Origin: Haloarcula halobia
Lineage (GTDB): Archaea; Halobacteriota; Halobacteria; Halobacteriales; Haloarculaceae
NCBI RefSeq assembly: GCF_029338255.1
Contig: NZ_CP119787.1
Span: forward strand, 1,550,001 to 1,614,000
Length of the DNA stretch: 64,000 nt
Direction: 5' to 3'
In this document: one piece after another, positions 26,362-34,465 of the stretch
Layout: every line of letters begins with the position of its first letter
Numbering within the stretch: the stretch's first letter is position 1
Translations under genes and position numbers: made by a program
The notes under the pieces: model-generated
The model's input: the letters and a program-made list of their open reading frames with translations, nothing else
Told to the model about the DNA's origin: nothing
Databases searched by the model: none

Positions 26362-27129
26362 ATGAGCGACAACGACACCAACGACGACGTTCGCACAGAC
26401 GGCGGCGGTACCGGCATCGTCCCGCCGGACGACGAGACCCCGACGTGGTCCGAACGCAAGCAGCGGACCCAGGGACTCTCCCGGCTGACCTACGAGTACT
26501 TCGAGCGGTCCCGCCGCGAGGACCAGGACCTCCGCCAGGAGTCCGACTACGTCGAGCGCGACGTGCTGGCGTTCCCGGCTTGGCCCCACGAGATGATCCG
26601 CAACCTCGCGCTGTCGGCCTTCTTCGTCGGCATGATCCTGTTCGTCTCCGCGGCGCTCCCGCCGGAGATGCCGAACCCGGCCAACTCCAGCGTCACGCCG
26701 GCCATCATCCTGCCCGACTGGTACCTCTACTGGTCCTTTGGCCTGCTGAAACTCGGCCCGCTGAACCCCGATCTGAGCATCCTGGGCGGGCAGAAGCTGA
26801 TGGCCGACCGGACCTACGGCGTGCTCGCCAACGTGGTTGTCGTCGGCTTCGTCGCCATCGTCCCCTTCCTCAACAAGGGGTCGGCCCGGCGCCCCGTCGA
26901 GCAGCCGTTCTGGGCCGCCGTCGGGATGTCCGGCGTCATCTTCAGCCTGACCATCGCCGCGCTGTCCATCAAGAACCTCATTCCGATGGACTCCCACCTG
27001 CTGTTCGACCTGACCTTCCTCCTGCCCGTCGTCAGCGCCACCATCACCTACGCGGTGCTGAAGACGATGCGCGAGGGGTACATGTTTGACCTCAACCGGC
27101 GGTACTACCGCTTGCGCCCACCGAAGTAG
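26362..27129 (+). CDS. Cytochrome b, C-terminal (subunit IV-like) subunit
   Basis: 255 residues. After an acidic N-terminal tail the segment VLAFPAWPHEMIRNLALSAF leads into helices, then PDWYLYWSFGLLKL, which corresponds to the PEWY motif at the Qo site (Pro-Asp-Trp-Tyr here). Further helices follow (NVVVVGFVAIVPFLN; VIFSLTIAALSI; LTFLLPVVSATITYAVLK). It begins 4 bases after the stop of the b6-like gene. The Glu-to-Asp change in PEWY is worth noting. Confidence 0.92.
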   Translation: MSDNDTNDDVRTDGGGTGIVPPDDETPTWSERKQRTQGLSRLTYEYFERSRREDQDLRQESDYVERDVLAFPAWPHEMIRNLALSAFFVGMILFVSAALPPEMPNPANSSVTPAIILPDWYLYWSFGLLKLGPLNPDLSILGGQKLMADRTYGVLANVVVVGFVAIVPFLNKGSARRPVEQPFWAAVGMSGVIFSLTIAALSIKNLIPMDSHLLFDLTFLLPVVSATITYAVLKTMREGYMFDLNRRYYRLRPPK

Positions 27130-27153
27130 ACCCTCGGTTCGAGACTCCTCCTG

Positions 27154-27158
27154 TTTTT
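27154..27158 (+). terminator. T-rich terminator after cytochrome b
   Basis: A TTTTT run within CTGTTTTTCG, 25 bases after the stop, no stem needed; archaeal termination typically uses such runs. Confidence 0.45.
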
Positions 27159-27286
27159 CGTCGGTACATCTTTCGACGTTCTTCGAACCTCGGTTTCGGC
27201 TGGCAGCGTCTCTCAGGCGACGACCGGTCGGTCTCCGAGAGCGGCGTCTCGCCGCAGTAAAGTAGGTCGCGCCCCTAGCCGCGGTG

Positions 27287-27595
27287 ATGACCGAGGACGA
27301 CTCGAAGCCGACGGCGGACCGACGTGACGTCGTCGTCCCGTTGCGCGTGTACAAGACTGTCACCGTGTTCTCGACGCTCTTTGCCGTCCTCTGTGTGGTC
27401 GGGGGGTTCATCCTCGTCGACACGGCGACCCAGCGCGCGTCGGTCCCGGCCTCGGAGATCGACGTGCCCGTCGCCATCGCGGGGCTGGGACTCATCCTCG
27501 CCGGAGCCGTGGTCTATGCCTTCTCGACGCGCTTTCGGACCGAGGAAATGGGAAAGTCTAAAGACGACGCTACCGAAGAATCAGGTAATGGCTGA
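27287..27595 (+). CDS. Two-helix membrane protein of the bc cluster (DUF7315-like)
   Basis: 102 residues from the ATG at 27287 (GTG at 27284 is possible). Helices VFSTLFAVLCVVGGFILVDT and VAIAGLGLILAGAVVYAFST; short acidic ends. From memory it matches the haloarchaeal DUF7315 family. It overlaps the next gene by 8 bases, so both are probably made together as accessory subunits. Confidence 0.75.
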   Translation: MTEDDSKPTADRRDVVVPLRVYKTVTVFSTLFAVLCVVGGFILVDTATQRASVPASEIDVPVAIAGLGLILAGAVVYAFSTRFRTEEMGKSKDDATEESGNG

Positions 27596-27857
27596 CGAAT
27601 TCATCAAGGGGTTCGGTATCCTCATGGTCGGCGGGCTCGCCTGGATGACCTTCGCGGGCTGGTACCGCACGCCGAGCTTCGAGGAGGCACAGCTCACCGG
27701 TGAGGTCACCATCGAGAACCCGACCGTCTTCGACCAGATCGGACTCGTCCTGATGGACGCGTTCTTCTGGTTCGCCATCATCGGCGCGCTGACGTTCTGG
27801 GTGATCATCCCGCTCATCGGCGAAGCCCGCGAGTATCTCGACGAGCGCTCGGCCTGA
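27588..27857 (+). CDS. Two-helix membrane protein of the bc cluster (DUF7314-like)
   Basis: 89 residues. Helices GFGILMVGGLAWMTFAGWY and GLVLMDAFFWFAIIGALTFWVIIP flank a short soluble loop (EEAQLTGEVTIENP). Starts inside the end of the previous gene (8-base overlap). From memory DUF7314. Role unknown, presumably in the quinol oxidase complex. Confidence 0.75.
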   Translation: MADEFIKGFGILMVGGLAWMTFAGWYRTPSFEEAQLTGEVTIENPTVFDQIGLVLMDAFFWFAIIGALTFWVIIPLIGEAREYLDERSA

Positions 27858-28244
27858 TTCTCCGTTCGCCGTCCACGCAGGGGGCTGTGACCCCGCCGCC
27901 CTCGCCACGACGTTCTCCCGAGTAGCCGACGGCACGTACACGTGACGTGCGTGTCGGGTGGCGTCGCGGCGCCGGTCCGAAACGGACAGCGTCCCCGGGG
28001 CAGGTTTGGACGCCCGTCGGTGCGAGAGGGCAGACAGCACCGTCGTCGGGCGTTGTCTGCGGGCCACGCGGGTGGGGAATCGGCCTCGCTACGCGGTAGC
28101 CGGTACCGTCTCGGTGGTACCGTAGTCACGCCCCGACGACGATCTGAGACACGTTCGAGAGTCACCCGCCCGTCGGAGGCCGGCCGGTCGACAGCAGTCC
28201 GGTCGTGGATGCTTCGGTCGGGAAAAGACCTCGTCCGTGTCGCG
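27858..28244. other. 387-base gap without a gene
   Basis: Both strands have open frames here, but none has halophile codon bias or a recognisable product. Short palindromes occur: GTCCGAAACGGAC at 27976-27988 and CGGTACC-8-GGTACCG at 28101-28122. No promoter or RNA family was recognised. Confidence 0.5.
28101..28122. repeat. Inverted repeat with KpnI-like arms
   Basis: CGGTACC and GGTACCG, perfect 7-bp arms around 8 bases, in the gap between the convergent DUF7314-like and DUF7313-like genes. Purpose unknown. Confidence 0.5.
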
Positions 28245-28706
28245 TCAGACGATGGCGTTCCAGGGCGAGGCGATTATCCAGAAGAGGCTCTGGAAGCCGG
28301 CATAGAGGAGGACGAGCATCGAGGCGACGATAGACCCTTTCGGCCGTTCGAGGGGAATGTCGCGGCGTGCCTCGACCTTGCGGGACTCGAACTCGAAGAA
28401 GTCCGTGATGACAGCACCGAGGACGAGTACCGACATCACCATCCCGCCGTGGTGGGCCAGCGTCATGTAGTAAAACGAGGCGACGACCAGCTGCACGTTC
28501 GTCCCCACGTGGAGGGGCATGCGTGTGATGGCGTCCACACCGCCCTCGCTGTACTGCTTGACGTGTTGTCGGTGGGCCAGCTGCCGGGTCAGCAGGTTCG
28601 CGACCACCAGGACCATGATGACGTACTCGATGACGAGGACGCCGCCGGGGCCCGTGCTCCCGAAGATGGTGTCCAGCGGCCCGAAGAGCGTGACTGATGG
28701 CTGCAT
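28245..28706 (-). CDS. Membrane protein near the bc cluster (DUF7313-like)
   Basis: 153 residues from the ATG at 28706 (a GTG three codons earlier is possible). Four hydrophobic segments, the first two around VLVIEYVIMVLVVANLLTRQ and NVQLVVASFYYMTLAHHGGM; paired His residues in the second could bind metal or haem. From memory the haloarchaeal family DUF7313. Oriented toward the bc operon from the other side, so it completes the cluster. Confidence 0.75.
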   Translation of the reverse strand: MQPSVTLFGPLDTIFGSTGPGGVLVIEYVIMVLVVANLLTRQLAHRQHVKQYSEGGVDAITRMPLHVGTNVQLVVASFYYMTLAHHGGMVMSVLVLGAVITDFFEFESRKVEARRDIPLERPKGSIVASMLVLLYAGFQSLFWIIASPWNAIV

Positions 28707-28756
28707 ACGAGACACTGTGTTCGGTCCCCATTAGTGTCTTTCCAATTCTCGCCCGC

Positions 28757-29482
28757 TCAGTCGAAGCGCGACCGGCTCGCGTCGACGACGGCGGCCCGCC
28801 AGGTCCCGTCCCTGGCGAGTGTCACCGATCTGGCGTAGTCGACCGCCCCCGCCTCCGCTCCATCGACGAACAGCGAGACGGTGGCCTCGTCACGGTCGAC
28901 GGTCACCGTGACGGTCTCGGCGGGGAGCACCCAGTGGTCGGGGTTCGTCGCGAACGGAGCGATTGGGGCCACGACGCTGACGGGTGCGGGTTCGACCACC
29001 GGCCCACCGATGCGCCGCGCGTAGCCGGGCGACCCCGCCGGCGTCGCGACGGCGACGCCGTCGGCCCTGAAGGTCCCGACGTGGTCCGTCGGGCTGGCGA
29101 CGGTGTACTCGGAGATGTGGGCCGCGTCCGCCGTGACGAGAATCGCGTCCCGGACGGCCGTCCCGACCGGCTCCTCGTCGAGCGTGACCGACAGGAGCGG
29201 GTGGCGTTCGACCCGGGCCGACCCGAGCGAGCGGACCGCGTCCGGGACCGCTTCGCGGGACACCGACCGGACGCCCCGTCCGGCCGCGACCGGCAGGATC
29301 AGCGGGTCGTGGTCGGCCCGCGCGGCGGCGGTCACGGCGGCCTCGCCGACGGCGACGACGCCCTCCGTCGACGGGACTGCGCCGGTCGTCTCCGTCTCGA
29401 CCGGCACGCCGGCCGACTCGAGGCGCGCCGCCACGTCGCCGTCGCCGACGACCCCGACGGTGTCGCTCGGGTTCGCGGTCAT
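28757..29482 (-). CDS. NAD(+)-kinase-like protein lacking the GGDGT loop
   Basis: 241 residues from the ATG at 29482 (GTG one codon earlier). The C-terminal half has the all-beta NAD-kinase domain: ATPAGSPGYARRIGGPVVEP corresponds to the TPTGSTAYSLSAGGPI motif, and VVAPIAPFATNPDHWVLP follows as in the family. The N-terminal half is Rossmann-like (GVVGDGDVAARLESAG) but has no GGDGT motif, which in true NAD kinases binds ATP. It is therefore probably not an ordinary kinase; it may bind NAD(H) as a regulator. Confidence 0.78.
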   Translation of the reverse strand: MTANPSDTVGVVGDGDVAARLESAGVPVETETTGAVPSTEGVVAVGEAAVTAAARADHDPLILPVAAGRGVRSVSREAVPDAVRSLGSARVERHPLLSVTLDEEPVGTAVRDAILVTADAAHISEYTVASPTDHVGTFRADGVAVATPAGSPGYARRIGGPVVEPAPVSVVAPIAPFATNPDHWVLPAETVTVTVDRDEATVSLFVDGAEAGAVDYARSVTLARDGTWRAAVVDASRSRFD

Positions 29483-29549
29483 CACTGGAGGATCCGACCG
29501 ACCGGCAAAAAGCCTGCCGCACTGCCCCCACAGCGGGCGCTCTGTCGCC

Positions 29550-30782
29550 TCAGTTCAGGAACCGATTCCGTGCGTACTCGAACAGCGTCGGGAGGTCGTC
29601 GAGGTGCAAGAGCTGTGCCATCGCGAGCTTGTCGCCCCGGTTGGCCCGCTGGAGGACGTCGTCGTCGCGTGCACGGAGGTCCGCCATCAGGCGGTCGTAG
29701 CGCTCGTTGGGGACGAGATAGAGCAGCTCGGTCAGCGTCAGGCGCGCCCGCGCCCGCGGGGCCACGTCCCGGTGCCAGAGGTCCTGGTAGACCGAGAGGT
29801 GCTCGGCCGAGGTGTCGCGCCCGTCCGGGGTGAGCGCCGAATCGACGGTGATGGCGGCCGCGCGGGCGGACTTCATGCCCGTGTGGATACCCTCACCCCA
29901 GAGCGGGTCGATACTGGGGACGGTGTCCCCGATGGCCAGGAAGCCGTCCGTGTACATCTGTCCCGGCGACTGGATGTGGGCCGACCCGCGGTGCTGTTTG
30001 CCCTCGATGCGTTCGGCGTCTTCGAAGCGCGGATCCGTCTCGAGCCAGTACTCCAGGTAGTCGTCGATGCCCATCCCCTCCGTGGCGTACTGCTGGTGGG
30101 AGTCGTTCTGGATGTAACAGAGGCCGACCTTGGCCGTGTCCGCGCCGGTGTGGAAGAGCCAGGAGTAGCCGCCCGGCGCCAGGTCGTGGTCGAGGCGGAG
30201 CATCATCGCGTCGGTGAGGTCCGCGTAGTCGTCGTGGTCGACGTCGACGCCCTCGAACTCCCACTCGACGCCGATGGCCTGGTGGTCACGAGCGAGGTCG
30301 GTGACGCCGAGTTTCTTCGCCAGCGGTGCCGCCGGCCCGGTCGCGTCGATGACGACGTCGGCGTACACTTCCTCGTCGCCGTCGTAGCGGACGCCGACGA
30401 TTTCGCCGTCCTCCATGATGGGCGCCGAGACCCGTGAGTCGAAGCGGTAGGTCGCGCCGTTCTCCCGACCCTCCCGGACGAGAAAGCGCTTGAAGTCTGC
30501 GAACTCCAGCACCGCGCCGGTCTGTTCGCGGACGTAGTGGTCGTTGGGCGACTCGAGGACGACGCTGTCGGTGTAATTCATGACGACGTCGTCGGGGATA
30601 CCGAAGGACGCCATCATGGAGGGGAACGTGCCTGCGGTCGACTTGTTGCTCTGACGCGGGAACTGGGCTTCCGGTTCCGTCTCGAGGACGAGGACGTCGT
30701 AGCCCCGCTCTGCTATGTCGCGGGCACACTGGGCTCCGGCAGGCCCGGCCCCGGCTATCACCACGTCAAAGCGGTCGCGCAT
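29550..30782 (-). CDS. Geranylgeranyl reductase family flavoprotein
   Basis: 410 residues from the ATG at 30782. Family members saturate the isoprenoid chains of archaeal membrane lipids. VVIAGAGPAGAQCARDIAERG is the FAD-binding loop, VVIDATGPAAP the middle motif, and AIGDTVPSIDPLWGEGIHTG the second FAD/product motif. SNKSTAGTFPS near residue 45 fits the flavin-side loop. It is divergent from a helical protein with a prenyl-synthase-like motif. A role in carotenoid or menaquinone chain reduction is also possible. Confidence 0.88.
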   Translation of the reverse strand: MRDRFDVVIAGAGPAGAQCARDIAERGYDVLVLETEPEAQFPRQSNKSTAGTFPSMMASFGIPDDVVMNYTDSVVLESPNDHYVREQTGAVLEFADFKRFLVREGRENGATYRFDSRVSAPIMEDGEIVGVRYDGDEEVYADVVIDATGPAAPLAKKLGVTDLARDHQAIGVEWEFEGVDVDHDDYADLTDAMMLRLDHDLAPGGYSWLFHTGADTAKVGLCYIQNDSHQQYATEGMGIDDYLEYWLETDPRFEDAERIEGKQHRGSAHIQSPGQMYTDGFLAIGDTVPSIDPLWGEGIHTGMKSARAAAITVDSALTPDGRDTSAEHLSVYQDLWHRDVAPRARARLTLTELLYLVPNERYDRLMADLRARDDDVLQRANRGDKLAMAQLLHLDDLPTLFEYARNRFLN

Positions 30783-30892
30783 AGTCCAACGTGCCTCCTG
30801 TGCGTAATCAGTCTTGCTGAATGCACCGACGGGGCTCTCGAAAGCGTAAAGGAGCCCCCAGTCACAGCACCGCCAACGCGGAGATTCGACAG

Positions 30893-32059
30893 ATGGTCCT
30901 GCAAACTGCGGCGGGCGTCCTCGCGAACCGGCGGCGAGTACCGACAGCCCTGCGAGCGGTTCTGGGGTACTACGCCGACACCGGCGTCTTCGACTACGCG
31001 AGCCTCTCGCTGAAGTCCGAGATAGACGACCGGACGGAACGGATGGTCGCAGACGTGAACGCACGCGTCGAGGACGCGCTGGCCGACGAGTTCGGCCACC
31101 CCGTCGACTTCGAGTACGACACCAAGCTCATCCTGCCGGCCCAGCTCACGCTGGGGTACGTCTACCGGGCGGCCCGCCGGGCGGCCGACGGCGACCCGGT
31201 TCGAGAGCCAATCGCCGACGGCGTCCCGCCGGTCGACGAGACGGCACTCGAACGGGGGCCGGACCAGGACCTCTCGCCCCGCGAGATGGTCGTCCGGGCC
31301 GAACAGATGACCCGTCTCTCTATCGAGGCACTCGTCGACGGCGACATGCGCGACGCCATCAACGACGACGAGTTCGAGGACTTCGAGGTGGACTTCGACG
31401 CCGACGAAGCCGACCGGCGACGGGTCGCCGAGGTCGCCCAGGCGGCCCTGCAGGACCACCTCGAGGGTCTGCTCGAGGAGATGCCGCCGGTCGTCGCTGA
31501 GGCCTACCAGTGGGCCGTCGACTACAGCGAGGCCCACCAGGACCGCGACGAGCACTTCCGGGACCTGATGGCCGACGCGGAGGCCGGCGACGAGGCGGCA
31601 CTTGCCGCCATCCGCGAGGAGTACAAGTTCGCCGACTTCGACGAGGAACCGCCGACGTTCGGCGAGCGCGAGATGGGGCTGCCATACAGCAAGACCCAGT
31701 ACGCACGCGTGGGGGTCATCTACGACGGCATGCTGGATCTCTATCGTCTGGCCGGCCTCGACGTCGACGAGACGTTCGCGAAGGCCATCGTCCTGGCCAT
31801 CGTCGGCGCGCAGGTGTGGCTCGACGACGTCGACGACTACGCCGACGACCGGGCGAACGGCCAGCTGACGCCGGTCACCGCCGAGTACCTGCTCGCGCCC
31901 GACGACGAGGCCGCCTACCGGCACGTCGTCGACATCACCGAGCAGTACCTCGACCTCGCGGAATCGTATGCCACCGCGGCCGACTCGCCGCTGACCGGCA
32001 TCGCCGCCGAGTACATCTACCGCTCCGGCGACCCGCTGGTGCTCCCCGGCTCGTTCTGA
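30893..32059 (+). CDS. Alpha-helical protein with prenyl-synthase-like Asp motif, function unknown
   Basis: 388 residues from the ATG at 30893 (also open to 30821). Predicted almost wholly helical. Near residue 315 the stretch IVGAQVWLDDVDDYADD matches the second Asp-rich motif of polyprenyl synthases (G-x2-FQ-x2-DD-x2-D). The first DDxxD is not clear, and acidic insertions (NDDEFEDFEVDFDADEADRR) fill the middle. It is divergent from geranylgeranyl reductase, which supports a link to isoprenoids. I do not recognise a named family. Confidence 0.78.
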   Translation: MVLQTAAGVLANRRRVPTALRAVLGYYADTGVFDYASLSLKSEIDDRTERMVADVNARVEDALADEFGHPVDFEYDTKLILPAQLTLGYVYRAARRAADGDPVREPIADGVPPVDETALERGPDQDLSPREMVVRAEQMTRLSIEALVDGDMRDAINDDEFEDFEVDFDADEADRRRVAEVAQAALQDHLEGLLEEMPPVVAEAYQWAVDYSEAHQDRDEHFRDLMADAEAGDEAALAAIREEYKFADFDEEPPTFGEREMGLPYSKTQYARVGVIYDGMLDLYRLAGLDVDETFAKAIVLAIVGAQVWLDDVDDYADDRANGQLTPVTAEYLLAPDDEAAYRHVVDITEQYLDLAESYATAADSPLTGIAAEYIYRSGDPLVLPGSF

Positions 32060-32065
32060 GGTGCC

Positions 32066-33436
32066 CTACCGCTTGCCCAGTGCCGTCTCGAAGACGCGCT
32101 GTGCCCGCTCGTAGGCCACGTTCCGGTCGACGATAGGGTGGGGGTACTCCGGGGCCAGGCGCTCGCGCTCGGCGTCCGAGAGGTTCGGCCACTCGACGAT
32201 CGTCTCGGCGTCGACCCCCCGGAGTTCGGGGACGTACGCCGTCACGTAATCGGCACCGGCGTCGTACTTCGCCATCTGTGCGACGGGGTCGAAGATGCGC
32301 ACGTCGACGGAGTCGGTCCCCGTCGAGGCGGTCCACTGCCAGTTCGCCGCGTTGTTCGCGGGGTCGTAGTCGACCAGCTGCTCGGCGAAGTAGCGCTCGC
32401 CGATTCGCCAGTCGGTCAGCAGATGCTTCGTGAGAAACGAGGCGACGTTCTGCCGGGGCCGGTTGTGGACGTAGCCTTCCTCGTGCAGCTGGCGCATTCC
32501 GGCGTCGACCAGCGGGTAACCCGTCTCGCCCGTCTTCCATGCCGCGACGTGCTCGGGGTCGTTCGCCCACGGGATGGCGTTCGGGAACGACCTGTAGTTG
32601 TCCGTCGGGAGCGTCGGGTTGTGATACAGCAGGTGGTAGTTCCCCTCGCGCCAGGACAGCTCGTACCGGAACTTCTGGACGTTGCGCTCCGGATCTCCGT
32701 CGACGGCGCGGTACCGGTCGGTGGCGTCGGCCCACACCTCGCGGACGCCGAGCATCCCCGTCGCCAGGTACGGCGAGAGGCGCGACACCGCGCCGACGGG
32801 GCGCGCGACGGCCGCCGCCATGTCGTCGCGCGTGTCGGCGTACGTCTCGATGCCGTCGGCGAGGAACCGGTCGTAGCGCTCCCTGGCGGCGTCGTAGCCC
32901 GCCGCCGGCAGGTCGACGTCGGCCTCGGTTGCCGGCGGCGCCTCGTCGTCCGCCACCGCCTCCAGCGCCCCGTCGGCGGGGTCGTCCGCGGGCGGCATTT
33001 TCTCCCGGGTCTGCCAGTCCTCGAAGAACCGACTGTGGTTCCGGTAGCGCTCCGCGAGCGTGCCAGGGTCGACGAGGACGCGGTCGACGACCGACCGGGT
33101 CGGCACTGCCTCGTCGACTCGCCGCTGTCGCTCACGTCGCTCGGGGTGGTAGTGTTCGTTGTAGTAGACGCAGTCGGCGCCGTACTCATCGAGGACGTCC
33201 GCGAGGACGTCGGCGGCCGGGCCGGTCCGCACCAGGAGGTCGCTCCCTCGCTCGCGGTAGGCCTGTTTCAGCGCCCGGACGCCGTCGAAGACGAACGCCC
33301 GCTGTCGTGTGCCGACCCGGTCCAGGACGTCGGTGTCGACGACGAAGACCGGGAGAACCCGGTCCTCGCTCGCCGCGCGTACCAGGCCCCGGTTGTCCGG
33401 AACGCGGAGGTCGCGCTGGTGCCAGAAGACGTGCAT
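32066..33436 (-). CDS. phr: Deoxyribodipyrimidine photolyase (class I)
   Basis: 456 residues from the ATG at 33436. Light-driven repair of cyclobutane pyrimidine dimers. N-terminal antenna domain (MHVFWHQRDLRVPDNRGL; VYYNEHYHPERRER), then the FAD-binding helical domain with LSPYLATGMLGVREVW, PLVDAGMRQL and NNAANWQWTASTGTDS. The Trp-rich electron path and the C-terminal IVDRNVAYERAQRVF are conserved. The acidic linker of about 40 residues between domains (EAVADDEAPPATEADVD) is a halophile trait. Confidence 0.93.
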   Translation of the reverse strand: MHVFWHQRDLRVPDNRGLVRAASEDRVLPVFVVDTDVLDRVGTRQRAFVFDGVRALKQAYRERGSDLLVRTGPAADVLADVLDEYGADCVYYNEHYHPERRERQRRVDEAVPTRSVVDRVLVDPGTLAERYRNHSRFFEDWQTREKMPPADDPADGALEAVADDEAPPATEADVDLPAAGYDAARERYDRFLADGIETYADTRDDMAAAVARPVGAVSRLSPYLATGMLGVREVWADATDRYRAVDGDPERNVQKFRYELSWREGNYHLLYHNPTLPTDNYRSFPNAIPWANDPEHVAAWKTGETGYPLVDAGMRQLHEEGYVHNRPRQNVASFLTKHLLTDWRIGERYFAEQLVDYDPANNAANWQWTASTGTDSVDVRIFDPVAQMAKYDAGADYVTAYVPELRGVDAETIVEWPNLSDAERERLAPEYPHPIVDRNVAYERAQRVFETALGKR

Positions 33437-33601
33437 ACTCCATACAGGGAACCGCGCGGTATGGGTTCGTCCCCAACTCTGTTGTGTGTGCCAGGTGTGA
33501 ACGCGGACCGCTTCGCCCCCTGGGTTGCCGAAAGCACGACCGTCCCGCGAGCGACCCAAGTGGGTCCCGCTCGGTTCGAACCCGGGGCAGAAACGGGTGA
33601 G

Positions 33602-34465
33602 CTAGTAGAACTCGCGGACCAGGTCCATCGCGCCCTCGGGGGCGCCGTCGGGGACGTCGTTCATCGGGGCCTCGATGCCCTCGCGTTCCTCGAAGGGTAC
33701 GGAGGAGTCGTCCTGGTAGAGGACGCCCATGTACTCCTTGTCGGACTCCAGGATCTTGTCCTTGGCCTGGTCGCGGTTGCTCGGGTCGTGGTCGGTGTCG
33801 GCCAGGTCCACGATGGAGTCCCGGAAGTAGTCGTAGGTGTCGACGTCGTTGAACGTGACACAGGGCGAGTAGACGTTGACGAAGCCAAAGCCGTCGTGCT
33901 CGATGGCCTGCTTGACGATCTCGGCGTGGCGCTGGGCGTTCGAGGAGAACGACTGGGCGATGAACGTCGCGCCGGACGCCAGCGCGAGCGCCTTCGGATT
34001 GACCGGCGGCTGGCCGGGGCCATCCGGCGTCGTCGCCGTCTCGAAGTCCTCCCGGGAGGTCGGCGAGGCCTGCCCCTTCGTCAGGCCGTAGATTCGGTTG
34101 TCCATGACGACGTAGGACATGTCGACGTTGCGCCGGACGGCGTGGATGAAGTGGCCCGCACCGATGGAGTAGCCGTCGCCGTCGCCGCCGGCGACCATCA
34201 CTTCCAGTTCGGGGTTGGCCATCTTCACGCCGATGCCGACCGGGAGCGCGCGGCCGTGGACGCCGTGCAGGGCGTAGCTGTGCATGTAGGTCCCGATCTT
34301 CCCGGAACAGCCGATGCCGGCGACCACGAACGTGTTGTCGGGGTCGTTGCCGGTCTCGGCCAGGGCTTTCATCATGCCGTTCATGGTCCCGAAGTCGCCA
34401 CACCCGGGACACCAGGTCGGTTGCTTGTCGGACTTGAAGTCTGTGAATCGGACGTCTGAGCTCAT
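33602..34465 (-). CDS. korB: 2-oxoacid:ferredoxin oxidoreductase, beta subunit (2-oxoglutarate type likely)
   Basis: 287 residues. It holds the thiamine diphosphate: WCPGCGDFG provides the first Cys pair, and GGDGDGYSIGAGHF with MDNRIYGLTKGQ is the TPP/Mg motif. Overlaps the alpha gene by four bases (ATGA). It oxidises a 2-oxoacid plus CoA to acyl-CoA, passing electrons to ferredoxin. The short beta size (about 287) fits haloarchaeal 2-oxoglutarate enzymes (pyruvate forms are nearer 312), judged from memory. Confidence 0.88.
   Translation of the reverse strand: MSSDVRFTDFKSDKQPTWCPGCGDFGTMNGMMKALAETGNDPDNTFVVAGIGCSGKIGTYMHSYALHGVHGRALPVGIGVKMANPELEVMVAGGDGDGYSIGAGHFIHAVRRNVDMSYVVMDNRIYGLTKGQASPTSREDFETATTPDGPGQPPVNPKALALASGATFIAQSFSSNAQRHAEIVKQAIEHDGFGFVNVYSPCVTFNDVDTYDYFRDSIVDLADTDHDPSNRDQAKDKILESDKEYMGVLYQDDSSVPFEEREGIEAPMNDVPDGAPEGAMDLVREFY

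Noticed and set aside
27130-27286. tRNA-like GGTTCGAGACTCC after cytochrome b
   Set aside because: Only a T-loop-like phrase; no acceptor or anticodon stems fit.
27942-28697. A long open frame across the gap after the bc cluster
   Set aside because: It runs antisense through the DUF7313-like gene; high GC produces such shadows.
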